Below are positions 36,501-46,478 of a stretch of DNA of 64,000 nucleotides, piece by piece; the stretch's first letter is position 1; each line of letters begins with the position of its first letter. The stretch is from Glandiceps talaboti (taxonomy: Eukaryota; Hemichordata; Enteropneusta; Spengelidae), in NCBI RefSeq assembly GCF_964340395.1, contig NC_135555.1:860001-924000 (forward strand). Reading direction: 5' to 3'. A program made the translations under genes and the position numbers. The notes below the pieces were generated by a model. It was not told where the DNA came from and searched no databases. It worked only from the letters and a program-made list of their open reading frames with translations.

Positions 36501-38986
36501 ACAATGATCTCTCTCTCCACATATAGTCAAATGAATTCTACTGAAATTCTTGATAAATCTCCTGCTAGGGGAAGGATGTCAGTAGTAATCCATTACACAC
36601 TGACAAGCAGTTGTAATTGGTTACTTCATTCAGTTTACTACAAACACAACCTCCAATTAAGTCACATGAGAACAGGGTAACATAATCATGTTTATATCAA
36701 CAACACCGATAAACATAATCATGTTTATATCAACAACACCGATAGCATTTAGACTGTGACCACTGTTGATTGTGCAAACAAAATGTGCTAGAGAAAGCCA
36801 CTTGCATATACAATGGAGAAAATGAACCCACACTATAGTTTCTAGAGCCATCCTAATTCTACATGGGGACCTAGCATACTAGTAACATTAACACCTGACA
36901 ACAACAGTGGAGGGATACCTATTTCAATAGACACACTTCACCACAGAGACAATATTGGTGATCATTAAGCTAATAATTGAAAACAGTGGAGTTGACAAAG
37001 TATATACCACTGTCAAGTGAAGAGTGTACACAATGATGACATGCATTGTACTTGTAGTCAAGGAGTAATTTTATTCAAAGAGAGCTCATATTGTCCATGT
37101 GGCACTTGTTCATGGTAGTTTATACCAGTCCTGTTCATTCAGAGACCATGTACATACATACTTATAAAAAAAGGGCAATCTATTCAAATTTATTCAGTTA
37201 TCAAACTTTGTACATTTTGGCCATAACCATTACTACTGAATAAAGTTAAACATACAATAAAAAATACTCAAAATTTTCAGTACTGATTCTGACATTGAGA
37301 TTATGATACCAAATCATTTACATTAATTTACATGTTTCTACCCAGTTTGCATGACAAAGGTCTAATAGTTTGCATGACAAAGGTCTAGTAGTTTGCATGA
37401 CAAAGGTTTGGTAGTTTGCATAACAAAGGTTTAGTAGTTTGCATGACAAAGGTTTAGTAGTTTGCATGACAAAGGTCTAGTAGTTTGCATAACAAAGGTC
37501 CAATAGTTTGCATGACAAAGGTATAATAGTTTGCATAACAAAGGTCTAGTAGTTTGCATAAGAAAAGTTTAGTAGTTTGCTTGACAACGGTCTTATAGTT
37601 CACATGACAACGGTTTAGTAGTTTGTATGACAAAGGTATAGTAAGTTCATATAAGTTTCTGGAATGACTAATTATCTTGTCTTACCTTTTCAATGATGGA
37701 AATGTCCGGATTTTCACTCAGTTTCCGTTGTAAATGAGGAGTAGGATGAGGTTTGCCATTGTAATATGGCCAGTAGCCAGATAAGAGGAAAGACAAACAG
37801 ATTGCTGATGGTCCATTACCTGTAAAAACACAAATTACACAATATTTGTCTTAGCATTTCACAACTTTGATTTACAAGCTCCTTGGTGTGAACTTGGTAA
37901 ATGTGTAACCTTTATCCTTCAACTAAGATGAACTATGAAACTGATAAATAGACATATTTCTGTAAAGTCCAGTTCTTAAGATAACCTACATCATTACACT
38001 TATTGTAGCATAAGACTAGAAAGGCACTGCACATATTCAAAAATATCAAATAATTTAATTCTAACTTATTTCAAAATACAACTGTTTCATACACTCACAT
38101 TCATTATTTCCTTACTCTGGAATTATATCTTGTATCAGTTCTGAACTCAAAGTGTAAATAATTTACCTAGTATATTTTGGCTGAATCACTCTCAACTTTA
38201 CTCTGTAAATTTAATACAATAATCTAACTGGATTATATTATCCATAGGTAACTATATTTATGCTCTGTGTTCAGATTAATACAAGGCATGTGGACATGTA
38301 CAGTTAAGTTGTTGGCTTTTACTAATGAAGTACATATAATATGTATTCACTTGGTATTTGGTTTTTAACTGTAAGAAAACCTATTACTAAGTTGTCATAG
38401 TTACTATGTAAACATAGTTTTTGTAAAGTGATACAGTTCATTATTCTATTTCAAAGAAAAGCTCTGATACACCCCCTCACTTCAATGATGTCTTTCAAGT
38501 TTTATTTGTTTCTACACAAAGAATCAAAAGATGGTTCTAGTCAAGTACCTCCTCCACCAATCACTGTGGGCATGCAATATTACATTTCTGCTACTACTAC
38601 TGTGTGTGTGTCCACATGTCTGTCTCTCTCTGTTCATGTCTGTCTCTGTCTATGTGTTCTGTCTGTCTGTCTGTCTGTCTGTCTGTTTCTGTTTGTCTCT
38701 GTCAATGTGTTCTATCTGTGTCTGTCTGTCTGTCTGTCTTTCACTGTCTCTGCCTTGCATGTGTACTTTTTCTCTCAGTCTCCCCCCCTCCTCCTCTCTC
38801 CCCCCTCCCCCTCTCCTCCCTTCCTACTTGACATCCCATCCTTACCATTCTATTATAGGATATACTTTCAGTACAAATACAAACACAAGCTATACATATG
38901 TCCTATTTACCTATAATGGCAACATCAGTAGTCCAAATATCCTTTTTATTTTGTATGTTGTCATCCATTTTAAACACAGCAGCCAT
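24511..38986 (-). CDS. OSGIN: OSGIN1/2-like FAD-dependent oxidoreductase
   Basis: Coding exons in transcript order: 38986-38911, 37819-37686, 32822-32631, 26148-26057, 25507-24511. They total 1491 nt, 496 residues, with consistent phases; vertebrate OSGIN proteins are about 480-560 residues. The N-terminal dinucleotide motif spans exons 1-2 (DVAIIG/NGPSAICLSFLL). The family signature DLEYLSDGLEGRSSNPVALL and PHVVLGRGLPGGVWQ is exon 3. A second dinucleotide fold lies near residues 311-323 (VVIIGAGLSAADA), with VLATGT near 266-271 and YPEYHKVYKMM and MGPLVGDNFVRFLKGGALA towards the C-terminus. The family resembles flavin-containing monooxygenases; vertebrate members are stress-induced and affect growth, autophagy or apoptosis. 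The exon 1 start ATG gives MAAVFKMDDN; an acceptor (TTTCCTGCAG) just upstream of it implies noncoding 5' exons. Looks like a single co-orthologue of vertebrate OSGIN1 and OSGIN2. Confidence 0.93.
25508..26056. other. last intron of OSGIN, mostly a MITE
   Basis: This 549-bp intron consists of about 120 bp of unique DNA and a roughly 400-bp MITE ending about 20 bp from the donor of the preceding exon. Confidence 0.75.
25630..26036 (-). mobile_element. MITE family A, copy 1
   Basis: About 407 bp with inverted ends: TCATTAGCTGATCGTACC and TCCTAGCCCTTGTATTC on the left, mirrored by GGCCAGCTAACGATGTATC and AGTGCAGTAAACAGGC on the right. The interior (around ACTAGTCAGACTGTCATTA and ATTTACATATGTTTTATG) matches the element at 48352-48765 in reverse orientation at high identity. 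The outermost left inverted repeat is worn away here. Confidence 0.85.
26185..26228 (-). repeat. OSGIN: partial duplication of an OSGIN exon start
   Basis: Exactly 72 bp upstream (in transcript sense) of the exon 26148-26057 lies a diverged copy of its first 14 codons. It reads MENFELTLSFKK where the exon reads MENSKLTLSLKN. The interval is open and in frame with the exon, across its acceptor. The copy has no good acceptor of its own. Confidence 0.7.
26230..27267. other. OSGIN intron 4, unique portion
   Basis: AT-rich intronic DNA between the duplicated exon fragment and the LINE cluster. No coding sequence, structured RNA or repeat was recognised. Confidence 0.6.
27268..27459 (-). mobile_element. 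3' end of a CR1-like LINE, left part (split by insertion)
   Basis: The minus strand reads HWNNLPEHVIGAETVKDF then KIVLDQYWN, the typical C-terminus of CR1-like reverse transcriptase ORFs. A short 3' UTR with repeats of ATATTAAATC follows. It continues the fragment at 31010-31300; the two halves are in frame once the nested element and one ACAC copy are ignored. Confidence 0.8.
27460..31005 (-). mobile_element. full-length L2/CR1-superfamily LINE, nested
   Basis: An element of about 3.55 kb. Its 5' end is near 31005, it has a roughly 300-bp 5' region and an intact ORF (30697-27557). The short 3' UTR has TGTAAAGTGCCTTTGA and GGCGCTATATAA, then a (TTGA)n-type tail at about 27461-27481. It sits inside a CR1-like fragment and is flanked by ACAC on both sides (27456-27459 and 31006-31009), a probable 4-bp target-site duplication. 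It lies in an OSGIN intron in the sense orientation of that gene. Confidence 0.88.
27557..30697 (-). CDS. LINE ORF: APE endonuclease and reverse transcriptase
   Basis: A single uninterrupted frame of 1046 residues. An apurinic-like endonuclease spans about residues 102-320: LTTWNVRSVRNK, ALTETWLS, VYRPPP, LVGDFNIHMDD, HILDLIIS, ISDHNPVHAKI. Reverse transcriptase spans about 545-850: SLDPIPTSLL, NYRPVSNLPFLSKIMEK, LQSAYRKHHSTETALI, LLDLSAAFDTIDHNI, GVPQGSVLGPLL, and the catalytic YADD at 767-770. The C-terminus (FSRAAPQLWNSLPVALRQ, KTHLFMRAF) is typical of L2/CR1-type elements. It would nick target DNA and reverse-transcribe its own RNA. No separate ORF1 is seen in the roughly 300-bp 5' region; residues 1-100 are basic and unassigned. 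All catalytic motifs look intact, so recent activity is possible. Confidence 0.95.
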   Translation of the reverse strand: MQYSRSFMQLFNTSYHSRLPTSVWNVIKSLRLNHKPVTHRGTRGGTKKVRPIQTFTTTNITSITNLNYKPRANGVNFNNLIQIPTCNSIDKCGVIKRQCQLMLTTWNVRSVRNKTTEVEDYTREKDIDILALTETWLSERGDEHIINELTPDGYTFKHTPRTSSTGGGIGLLFKSSLKLKAWNPIKSAKSFEATEATLCHQGITLKIIIVYRPPPTAKNKLTNTQFLLEFSSLLERLVVTTKHLYLVGDFNIHMDDLQDPTTKQLKYLFDTFSLLQWVAEPTHVKGHILDLIISNQSNCISSISVDSQIISDHNPVHAKIMLEKPPLLRRKIVYRKISSISTDDFMKDTGSVTDFRQPPSDLDFAVLAYNTHLSEILDKHAPLKQCTITVRPNTKWYTPEIDEAKKRRRSAERRWRNTKLEVHKQIFLEKGKDVRQLLQKAKQTYYNKLILENSNNQKTLFQIFSTLSSNSQKDDLPDHTSVNDITEKFSQYFIDKIRNIRLNFDNSQPTPAFDSLETHTSSSLSVFNPVNADDISKIINSTPSKTCSLDPIPTSLLKQCQEHLWTILSFIINSSLTHGNVPESLKSAVIKPILKKSSLDTNVFKNYRPVSNLPFLSKIMEKIVAAQLTAYLTANSLLEPLQSAYRKHHSTETALIKVNNDICIALDKGQCVLLVLLDLSAAFDTIDHNILISRLSNLGITGIPLQWFKSYLQNRHQSVLISSNTSKAQHLQYGVPQGSVLGPLLFCIYISPLATLLRRHDLNFIQYADDNQLYEGFALADTSTTVAKMETAVLDIKSWMTQNKLQLNDGKTEVLLIRSQFMRIPRPIDSINIGSCSVDLVNYARNIGVTFDDKHTLRKHITITCNSIYYNLRKIGRIRRYLTSEACENLVHALVSCKLDYCNGLLYGLASKDITHLQHAQNTAARIVSRRKKSDHISPVLKDLHWLPVYYRIHYKILLMTYKALNNAAPSYISDLISYKHAPRVLRSNNKGLLHIPPCKLKSYGERAFSRAAPQLWNSLPVALRQSPTLDKFRKDIKTHLFMRAF
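31010..31300 (-). mobile_element. CR1-like LINE fragment, right part (split by insertion)
   Basis: The minus strand reads HLTYVERLEALSLTTLEQ, RRLRGDLIQVFRFLKGF and RTRGHSLKIFK through RKYFFSQRV, the conserved C-terminal region of CR1-type ORFs. It is 5'-truncated, and the sequence breaks at FFSQRV where the nested element begins. Confidence 0.85.
31301..32410. other. OSGIN intron, unique DNA
   Basis: No gene seen. It contains a diverged tandem duplication of about 80 bp (about 31480-31610) with TTGATATGACATATCATA-like units. Otherwise unremarkable. Confidence 0.55.
32416..32645 (-). repeat. 48-54-bp tandem array spanning the OSGIN exon 3 donor
   Basis: Four tandem copies lie downstream of the authentic exon end. 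On the minus strand each carries GTCTGGCAG/GTGAGATC (one copy GTGAAATC), identical to the exon end and donor at 32639-32623. Units also share TCTAGATTTTAACAGGGG. A poly-C tract varies in length between copies. Confidence 0.95.
33190..33605 (+). repeat. 38-bp minisatellite, about 11 copies
   Basis: Units contain TTTTTAATGTGATTTCCCAC and TGTGTTGAAATAATA. The right-hand copies drift (GTGCTTTCCC, TGTTAAAATAA). Confidence 0.95.
34421..35937 (+). mobile_element. terminal-inverted-repeat DNA element, internally deleted
   Basis: The left end AGGGAGCCACCATTATTTA and the right end (reverse complement) AGGGAGTCGTCATTATTCA match at 14 of the first 17 positions. Both ends are G-rich on the + strand (poly-G near 34540 and 35778). 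The interior holds the last two exons of a gene with an SAP-like motif, then a poly(A) signal context (GCAATAAAGTTTATTATTATT). No transposase is visible and no clear target duplication was found. Superfamily not assigned. Confidence 0.6.
35080..35735 (+). pseudogene. 3' exons of a transposon-borne gene with SAP-like motif
   Basis: Two exons can be read. About 35080-35178 encodes MTIPTNFGNLAYFNITHYC ending at donor CTG/GTGAGTC. 35338-35735, after acceptor CCATCTAG, encodes a basic segment (RSTDRFRKREEEDALTYE), an SAP-like helix-turn-helix stretch (GTLSKLKVKELDKYLERHNL then KKDDKMKAIMADC) and an acidic Ser/Asp/Glu tail (DDSDEDDVVMRDIDSESEES). SAP motifs commonly bind DNA. No upstream exons fit before the left inverted repeat, so the gene is 5'-truncated. 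The frame through the intervening intron is coincidental. Confidence 0.55.
37345..37650 (-). repeat. 23-bp minisatellite, about 13 copies
   Basis: Units of TAGTTTGCATGACAAAGGTC with a 3-base linker. The array starts about 36 bp beyond the donor of OSGIN exon 2 and does not include it. Confidence 0.95.
37820..38910. other. OSGIN intron 1 (between coding exons 1 and 2)
   Basis: Noncoding. A pyrimidine-rich (CTGT)n/(CT)n tract occupies about 38600-38825 on the + strand. Nothing else is seen. Confidence 0.7.
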
Positions 38987-39714
38987 ACTTCATGCTATGA
39001 AGAATTGAACCATATGAGCTCTGCAGGAAACAAAAAACATACAATTTAGTCGATGGGTAAATCTGAACAATCTTTACTAAAAATTCATCATTCCAGGGAA
39101 AGATGTATGATAAGCTGATCAAGGAACACATAATGGTGATTCTTTCAATCTCGTACTACACTCTATGACATGTACTCACAATCAATGGACAGTTTGTCAA
39201 GCTTGCAAGATCAACTTTTTTGGCGAACTGATTCTTGCCATTCAAGTCAACTTCATGGATAGACTTCCATACTGTATGGGCCGGTGACAGCCAACTATTA
39301 GCAAGTTGTTGGCCTATTGATCATACAGAGAACACATACAACTACATCAAATGAAGGAGTCACTCTGTTAAAACCACAGCGCCTTCAACTTGTACTATTA
39401 AAAGACAATTCAAAGAATTTCTAGTTGTCTATTCAAGACTTCAAATTAATTGTTTTCTCTTTTCAGTCTTGTACTCTTTATTTGTCATTGTATAACAATG
39501 AACATGTATATATAGAAATGACATTACCTTTGCACACTACACCACACCACATGACAGAGTGCACATTCACTGATGACCTAGATACTTGTAATAGTGTTAC
39601 CAGTATCACACCACCATATTAGCATCCCTATCTTTCTTCAAAATCACACAATCTTCTTCAAGGTAATTACTGTTCTGTGAAGACAAAAAAAAAAGATGCA
39701 GCATAAGATTGCAT

Positions 39715-39925
39715 GTAACTGTAACACCAAATATCACTCTACAGCTAACTGATTCTGGTACGTCTGATCTGTAACACCAAATATCACTCTACAGCTAACT
39801 GATTCTAGCATGTCTGATCTGTACCACCAAATATCACTCTACAGCTAACTGATTCTAGCATGTCTAATCTGTAACACCAAATATCACTATACAGCTAACT
39901 AATTCTAGTACGTCTGATGTGAAAT
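39715..39925 (+). repeat. about 52-bp tandem repeat, 4 copies
   Basis: Units contain CTGTAACACCAAATATCACT followed by CTACAGCTAACTGATTCTAG. Confidence 0.9.
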
Positions 39926-40302
39926 TAGTCATTTGCCATTTTGATATTTGTAAACGTTAATTTGAAACAGACATACAGTTTATTACTGATCATTTTAGGC
40001 CAAGTCACAAACCATGACAATGCAAACTGTGACATGATATGAATATGTAGCATTGTATAATGTGTAGGTAGAATACAACAATCAGATACTATTTGGAACT
40101 ACATGTAGTCTTGACATAAAACACAGTTTCAGTTGAAGCATGACTCAAAGAAACAGGTAATCCATTACTTGTATTATAATACATAAACTGGTGATACGAC
40201 TTTACCAGAAAGCACACAATTAGTCAATTCAATACTAGTAATACGTATACAGAGATACTAACTAATCATAGTTTTGGCAGAAATTCACACAAAAATCTAC
40301 TT

Positions 40303-40445
40303 AGTTATCAAGTTCACCTTTATGCCATATATATGTTAAACCAACTGAAAGTATAGACCACATCAACTGAGTTATTAAGTTCAACTTTATGCCGTATATA
40401 TGTTAAACCAACTGAAAGTATAGACCACATCAACTGAGTTATTCT
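40303..40445 (+). repeat. tandem duplication of about 71 bp
   Basis: Two near-identical copies containing TATATGTTAAACCAACTGAA and GTATAGACCACATCAACTGA. Confidence 0.9.
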
Positions 40446-40589
40446 GTTTTACCTTAGAGTTATACACATGATGTTATACATACAATGAAAACAACGGTAT
40501 TGGTGACACTTCATGTCAACACATTGTGATAATGTGGACTACCAGGAATCACCAAACCTTGATACATTTGTATATTACCAATACACAGT

Positions 40590-40910
40590 CAGAGATTAGC
40601 ACTTTCACAAGTGTAGTGAGTGAAAGTTAGTGCAGCAGAAAACACTGCAAGCACGAGTACAAATACCTCGAGTACCTATACTGGCAGTAACGCGGCATGG
40701 GGTTCTGTTATATCATGATATATGTTTATCCGAAACAACAAATTACCATAAAAACTGACACTATGCGATCACACTTTTTTCTCTGGAACAAATGATTGTG
40801 TCCTCATTTGCATGCAGGTATGGAATGTTTTTAGTATCGCAATGCAGTGCAAATACCACTAGTATGCATGCACACCGGTGCAAGTAATCTCTGGTACATA
40901 CATACACTAA
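40590..40910 (-). mobile_element. palindromic element family C, copy 1 (degenerate)
   Basis: Contains AGAAAACACTGCAAGCAC and CCTCGAGTACC, then GGGTTCTGTTATA, matching one arm of the hairpin at 42535-42696. It also contains TCATTTGCATGCAGGTATG and GTGCAAGTAATCTCTGG, matching 42340-42440 in reverse orientation. Confidence 0.6.
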
Positions 40911-42339
40911 CACAGAGAAGCTTATTCAGATATGTATTTCATATCATAGTTATCTTCCACACCATCCTTGCTGCATTTCAATACAGAAAGTATTAATACA
41001 TTCACCAAGTCACCTCTTATAAGCCTTGGATATCAATGTTATTGACAATACATCTATAGCATATGTCAAAACAAATACTTACACATCTGCAGGTAGAGGT
41101 ACTCAATGTGAAATGAGTGCACGTCAAAGAGACAAAAGAATTAATCCACCTCATATGAACCATATGGTTATTATATTCAAATATTGGGTATCTATTAAGG
41201 CAAATTTTTAAAATAAATCCATCCATAAGGTTGTCTTATCGGTACGTGATGAACACTTATTGTAGCAGAAAATATACTTCTCACATTATACACAGGGAAA
41301 AATAATCCGCTTTTTTTCTGATAACTTATATTGTAAGACCGAACACTTCTATCCAAATCCAAAGTAGAAAAAAAATTAGTAATGATTGGTCATATACTAT
41401 TTTCTTTGATTTAATATTGGAATTGAAGTGTCCTTAAAAAGACAGAAACTCTATCCTCCAGATAACTTTTTGTGAAGTTAATAGTGCTAGTGTTAACACT
41501 TCCAAAAGCAAAAATAAATTCCATTTATGTTACAGTACAATCTCATAAACTTCAGCTAAGATTTACTAGTATCCACGGGAGAACCATCTTTCTCATGTAA
41601 ATTAGTCTTAAAGTAAAAACTAAGAACCCTATTGGATTACATTTGACATTGACAGAGACATTGGGTTTTATATAGGATCATTCTACTGGTACTAATGTCA
41701 CTTGGACAGCTGTTATCAGTTAAATTTGTATTTGTTCCTATAAATGTTTATAACTTGAAAACAAAATATCCTTTGCAGAAATATGTCATGATTTGTAGAT
41801 GTATCTAATTAATTTGCATTAATTAGTAAATCATACATAAAGGAATCTAATATGCAACTGCATGTTTTCACTTTTAAAGTTCTTTGCAAGAGACATCACA
41901 AAAAGAGCTGCTTTTTCTCAAGGATTACCTTATTGCTAAATCTCACAGGATTGAAAAATCACCTCATTGTGAAATCTCCCCATTATAATATCTCAGGCTT
42001 TCAAGGCAAATGAGCACATAGGGTCAACTCCTTCCTTTGAACTTTTTTGACAGCTGACAATTTTGAATGACTTTGCATCTTCTGTGTAAAAACAGGGGGT
42101 CACACTGATATCAAAAATGGACAAATCTGCTGTATGAAGGTTTTACAAAGTTTTAGAGTTTGACAACAATTGGAAAGATTGAAATCCAAACTGACTGAAA
42201 CTTTAGTAAATTTTAATGAACCTGAATGCTACTCCTAAGTGTATGAATACCCTATACATTGATCAAGTTCAAAACACTTTGAATACTAAATAGTCACAGT
42301 GATTATATCTATTGTTATATATATATATATATATATATA

Positions 42340-42696
42340 TAGATTACTTGCACTTGTGCATGTGCATACTTGCAATATTTTCACTGCAGTGCAATACCGA
42401 AAACAAAATTGCATACCTGCATGCAAATGATATGCAAATGAGGGCACGGTTGTTTAAGACACATGAAATCCTGTGATCGTGCTGTATGATTTTTTATGGA
42501 AATTTGCTATTTCAGATAAACATACAATGTATGTAATATTAACAGAACCATGACACATGTGTTCCAGTGTTGGTACTCACTGGTATTTGCACTCGTGCTT
42601 GTAGTATTTTCTGCCATAGAAAACACTGCAAGCACTTGTGCAAATACCCCGAGTACCGACATCGGAATTCATGTGTCATGGTTCTGTTAATATTAC
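42340..42696 (+). mobile_element. palindromic element family C, copy 2, with 160-bp hairpin
   Basis: The hairpin spans 42535-42696. The left arm is AATATTAACAGAACCATGAC...CAAGCAC-like sequence reading to CTGCC; the right arm returns through AGAAAACACTGCAAGCAC to GTCATGGTTCTGTTAATATT. Arms are about 78 bp with scattered mismatches and almost no loop. Sequence upstream of the hairpin is shared with copy 1. Confidence 0.75.
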
Positions 42697-43057
42697 TGAA
42701 GAGGCACCCCCTGACAAAGGAATCTAACAGTGCAGTATACAGCTTTTACTGTTTCAGTGTCAAAGTTATAAAAAAAAACCTTTCAATCCCTTAATAAAAT
42801 GAGAAACGTTCCGAAAATCAAATAAACTTCTTGTCATTGTTTCTCTTCCACAAGGAAAACACAAGAAATGATTGTGTGGGAAGCCTGCCAAAATTATATA
42901 CCTTGCCTCTGAAGCTCACTGTGTTGACATTCAAATTGTCAAATTGTAATTGGTTTGTTCTTTTTTCTGTATGCAAGTCTTCTTCTTCATTGTATTCTAC
43001 ACTGATGGCTGTTCATGTGGATAAAGTAGTAGTTATCATTATATAAAGAATAAACAC

Positions 43058-43572
43058 ACAAGACGACCCTAGAAGTCTCAGACACATATCACTTGAGTGA
43101 GTTCTAGTTTTACTGTGAAAACACAAGATGACCCTAGAAGTGTCAGACACATATCACTTGAGTAAGTTCTAGTTTACTGTAAAAGACACAAGACAACCCT
43201 AGAAGTGTCAAACACATATCACTTGAGTGAGTTCTAGTTTTACTGTAAAAGACACAAGACAACCCTAGAAGTGTCAAACACATATCACTTGAGTGAGTTC
43301 TAGTTTACTGTGAAAACACAAGACAACCCTAGAAGTGTCAGACACATATCACTTGAGTGAGTTCTAGTTTTACTTTGAAAACACAAGACAACCCTAGAAG
43401 TGTCAAACACATATAACTTGAGTAAGTTCTAGTTTTACTGTAAAAGACACAAGACAACCCTAGAAGTGTCAAACACATATCACTTGAGTGAGTTCTAGTT
43501 TACTGTGAAAACACAAGACAACCCTAGAAGTGTCAACCACATATCACTTGAGTGAGTTCTAGTTTACTGTGC
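43058..43572 (+). repeat. about 62-bp minisatellite, 8 copies
   Basis: Units contain ACACAAGACAACCCTAGAAG, then ACACATATCACTTGAGTGAG and TTCTAGTTTTACTGT. Confidence 0.95.
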
Positions 43573-44559
43573 AAAATAGATGAACATTTCTGTATGGGTG
43601 CAATTTGTGGAGAGCATTGGTATAATCTGTTATCCCTCCTTTCAAGTGTCTATCACAGCTTGTCTAAAATTTTCAATACATAAAAAGTCACTGTACAATG
43701 CACAAGGTCTACAGAATTGAAAAGCGAGTCCAACTTTAGACTTGCATTCCCAAAAGAAGTAAAGTCACAGTAATATGTGTTGTTCCTCTTTTATTTATCA
43801 CAGCTATTTATTCTTTTACTAGTCAGCAGCTTTGAATCTTTTGTTATTTATGGTCTGAATTGAATGCTTTTGTGATTTGGTTGACAATATCATAATATGA
43901 GGACAGAGGTAGTTGTCCTCTCATTAACCGACCTTAGTTTGGAGATGATAGAGTGTGGGAAAGGTCACGTGAATGAGGAGATGTTGGCTAGAAATGATGT
44001 ATTCAAGATGGTATGCAGTGGGGTATGACTGGGGTGTGTATAGTGGTACAGGTAAACAGGGTGGGGCGACAATACGGCTGTGGGAGCTGGGTGAGGATAG
44101 GACTGTGCAGTGGTCTGTATAATGGTACTAGAATGCAGGATGGGGTTGGGGTAGTATGCAGGGTGGGGGGGGTGATGATATGGCTGTGCAAGCTGGGTGA
44201 GAATAGGATGTAGTGATATCATTGCAGTACTAGAGTTCAGTCAAATGTGCATATGTCACAAAACAAAGTACTTCTGACTTGGTGTCTCATTTTATCAAAA
44301 TCATGGTAACAGCTGTAATTGTTTATGTTTTCTCTGTTTACAAATGCACTGCTGTCAATCTAAGGTACACAATCTAGAGTGAGTGGGGATAAAAATACTC
44401 CAAAACATTATATTTAAATGAAAGGGATATAATTAATTTAATCACTGACACCAGTTGTGTAATTTTATAGAATATTGGTTTAGCTATACAATCATGTGAT
44501 TTGTTCACAAAAATCATCCATATCATAATCCTGCATAAGAAAACTGTCCTCTTCTGTAT

Positions 44560-44925
44560 GTGTAATGTAACCAGTTAGTTTAGTTGACACTGGAATCTGC
44601 AAGTTGTCAGTTCAAGTCTCATTGCAACTATTTGCTTTTGATTGGCTATAGGCAAGATCTAAACTATGGCAGTCCCTAGGTCAACCTGTTTGCATAATTA
44701 GGGACCTGGTAGGATAGTGGTATGTAGCTATGTGTAGGACTTCATCCTATAAGCTCAATGAGGCAGTAAGGATTATATGCTCCCTGCTGAGTTAACGAAC
44801 CTGCCATGGCCACTGTCTTTTTACATGGACTTGACCTGAAGAGGGATAGGGCTGGAGTGTCAGGGTTAATGATTGTAAAGAGCTTTGAGCACAGTGTTAG
44901 AAATAGCTTTATTTTCATTGTACAC
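44560..44925 (+). mobile_element. tRNA-derived SINE
   Basis: The tRNA-like head has an A-box-like TTAGTTTAGTTGACACTGG and a B box CAGTTCAAGTCTC. A unique body follows, then a 3' tail TGTAAAGAGCTTTGAGCAC, similar to the 3' end of the L2-type LINE at 27.5 kb. Transcribed by RNA polymerase III if intact; not a functional tRNA because no acceptor stem can be formed. Confidence 0.7.
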
Positions 44926-45454
44926 TATAATACATGTATGAGTTGTATAAATGTTTTGTCCTGAAAAATCCCCAAACATGTATGTACATGATGCAGAATT
45001 AATTGTATACGTTATACTCTAAAATATTGTTGTCATATGAATCTACTGAACCAAACTTATCCACCATTTATTCAAATAAATTTATAAATTAGATACATTA
45101 AACGTTTTAATATATTCAAAAAAAAAGTTTTTGAACATGTTTTCAAAACAGACACGTGTACATGTCTAATAAGCAACCACTAAGAAACTGCCCATACTGC
45201 ACTTTACGATACTTTATGATAGCAAGGTTGAATGAATACTGTAACAATTTTGGGACATTTTTCTAATTTAAACTAAACTAACAAGGCACAATGCAGACAT
45301 CAAAACATTGGCACCTGTTTGCCTGAGTCTAGTTGTAGTATATTTAAATGGTTTATTTCATTCAGACAAAATGTAGCAAGAAATTATGACCTTGCCTTGT
45401 GTAGAATTATTGGTTTCTATGTACTTGTATCAAATATACCCATTGAACACTAAC

Positions 45455-45655
45455 ATGAAATGAGCTGTAACACAGCCAGTGAACACTAACATGAAACGAG
45501 CTATAACACAGCCAGTGAACACTGACATGAAATGAGCTGTAACACAGCCAGTAAACACTGACATGAAATGAGCTGTAACGCAGCCAGTGAACACTCACAT
45601 GAAATGAGCTGTAACACAGCCAGTGAAAACTAACATGAAGCAGGCTGTAAAAACA
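45455..45655 (+). repeat. 39-bp minisatellite, 5 copies
   Basis: Units contain AACACAGCCAGTGAACACT followed by GACATGAAATGAGCTGT. Confidence 0.95.
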
Positions 45656-46318
45656 TACATGTACAGAAACATTACATGTATAAATATATGCACTGTACAG
45701 AAGTAGGGGATACAAAGGTGGAAGTTCAGACCTAATTATTATTCACACATCACAACATTGTTATCAGAACCATTGTAGCTTTGTCAACACAAATACTGCA
45801 AGTCATGCAAACTCAACATAAATACCACAACTGACATTCCAATTTGAGAAGCTCAAGTAGAGAAGAAACATGTATTTGCACTGCAAAGACAAATTTATCT
45901 GGTTGGAAAAATATTTGCTGACCCCAAAGTCTAGTCAGGGTCATAGAGTCCTGTGTTTTGCTATGTCGGGATGACTTGCAATGTGTTATATCATAGAGTT
46001 AATTTGTATTCAACTTTACATGGAGATTTTATGATGCAAACTTGGTCTTTTTTTAAAAAAAAGAACACAAGAACAAGATTTCATGATAAACACACACATA
46101 TTAATGAATGGATGAAGTGGATAGCAGGTTTGCAGTGGAAAGGCATAATGATATGAAGTCAAACTGACCTGGTGATCACCCTGGAGTCTTTTACCAAATA
46201 CTGGTATGTTATACAGATATGATGAACCTACATATCTCTCTGATATCACTATCTGACATATCGTCTGAATCAAAGATATCAATCCTAAGAGTAGAACTAC
46301 ACTGAGTGAATAAACAGA

Positions 46319-46478
<160 letters not shown>

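Larger units (their letters stand above)
32823..37685. other. OSGIN intron 2
   Basis: Contains a 38-bp minisatellite (33190-33600), a terminal-inverted-repeat element with a coding remnant (34421-35937), a 34-bp duplication (about 36690-36745) and a 23-bp minisatellite (37345-37650). The rest is AT-rich with no coding sequence I can support. Confidence 0.6.

Noticed and set aside
37345-37650. A fifth splice-site-born array (23-bp repeat in an OSGIN intron)
   Set aside because: It begins about 36 bp after the exon 2 donor and the unit does not contain the donor sequence.
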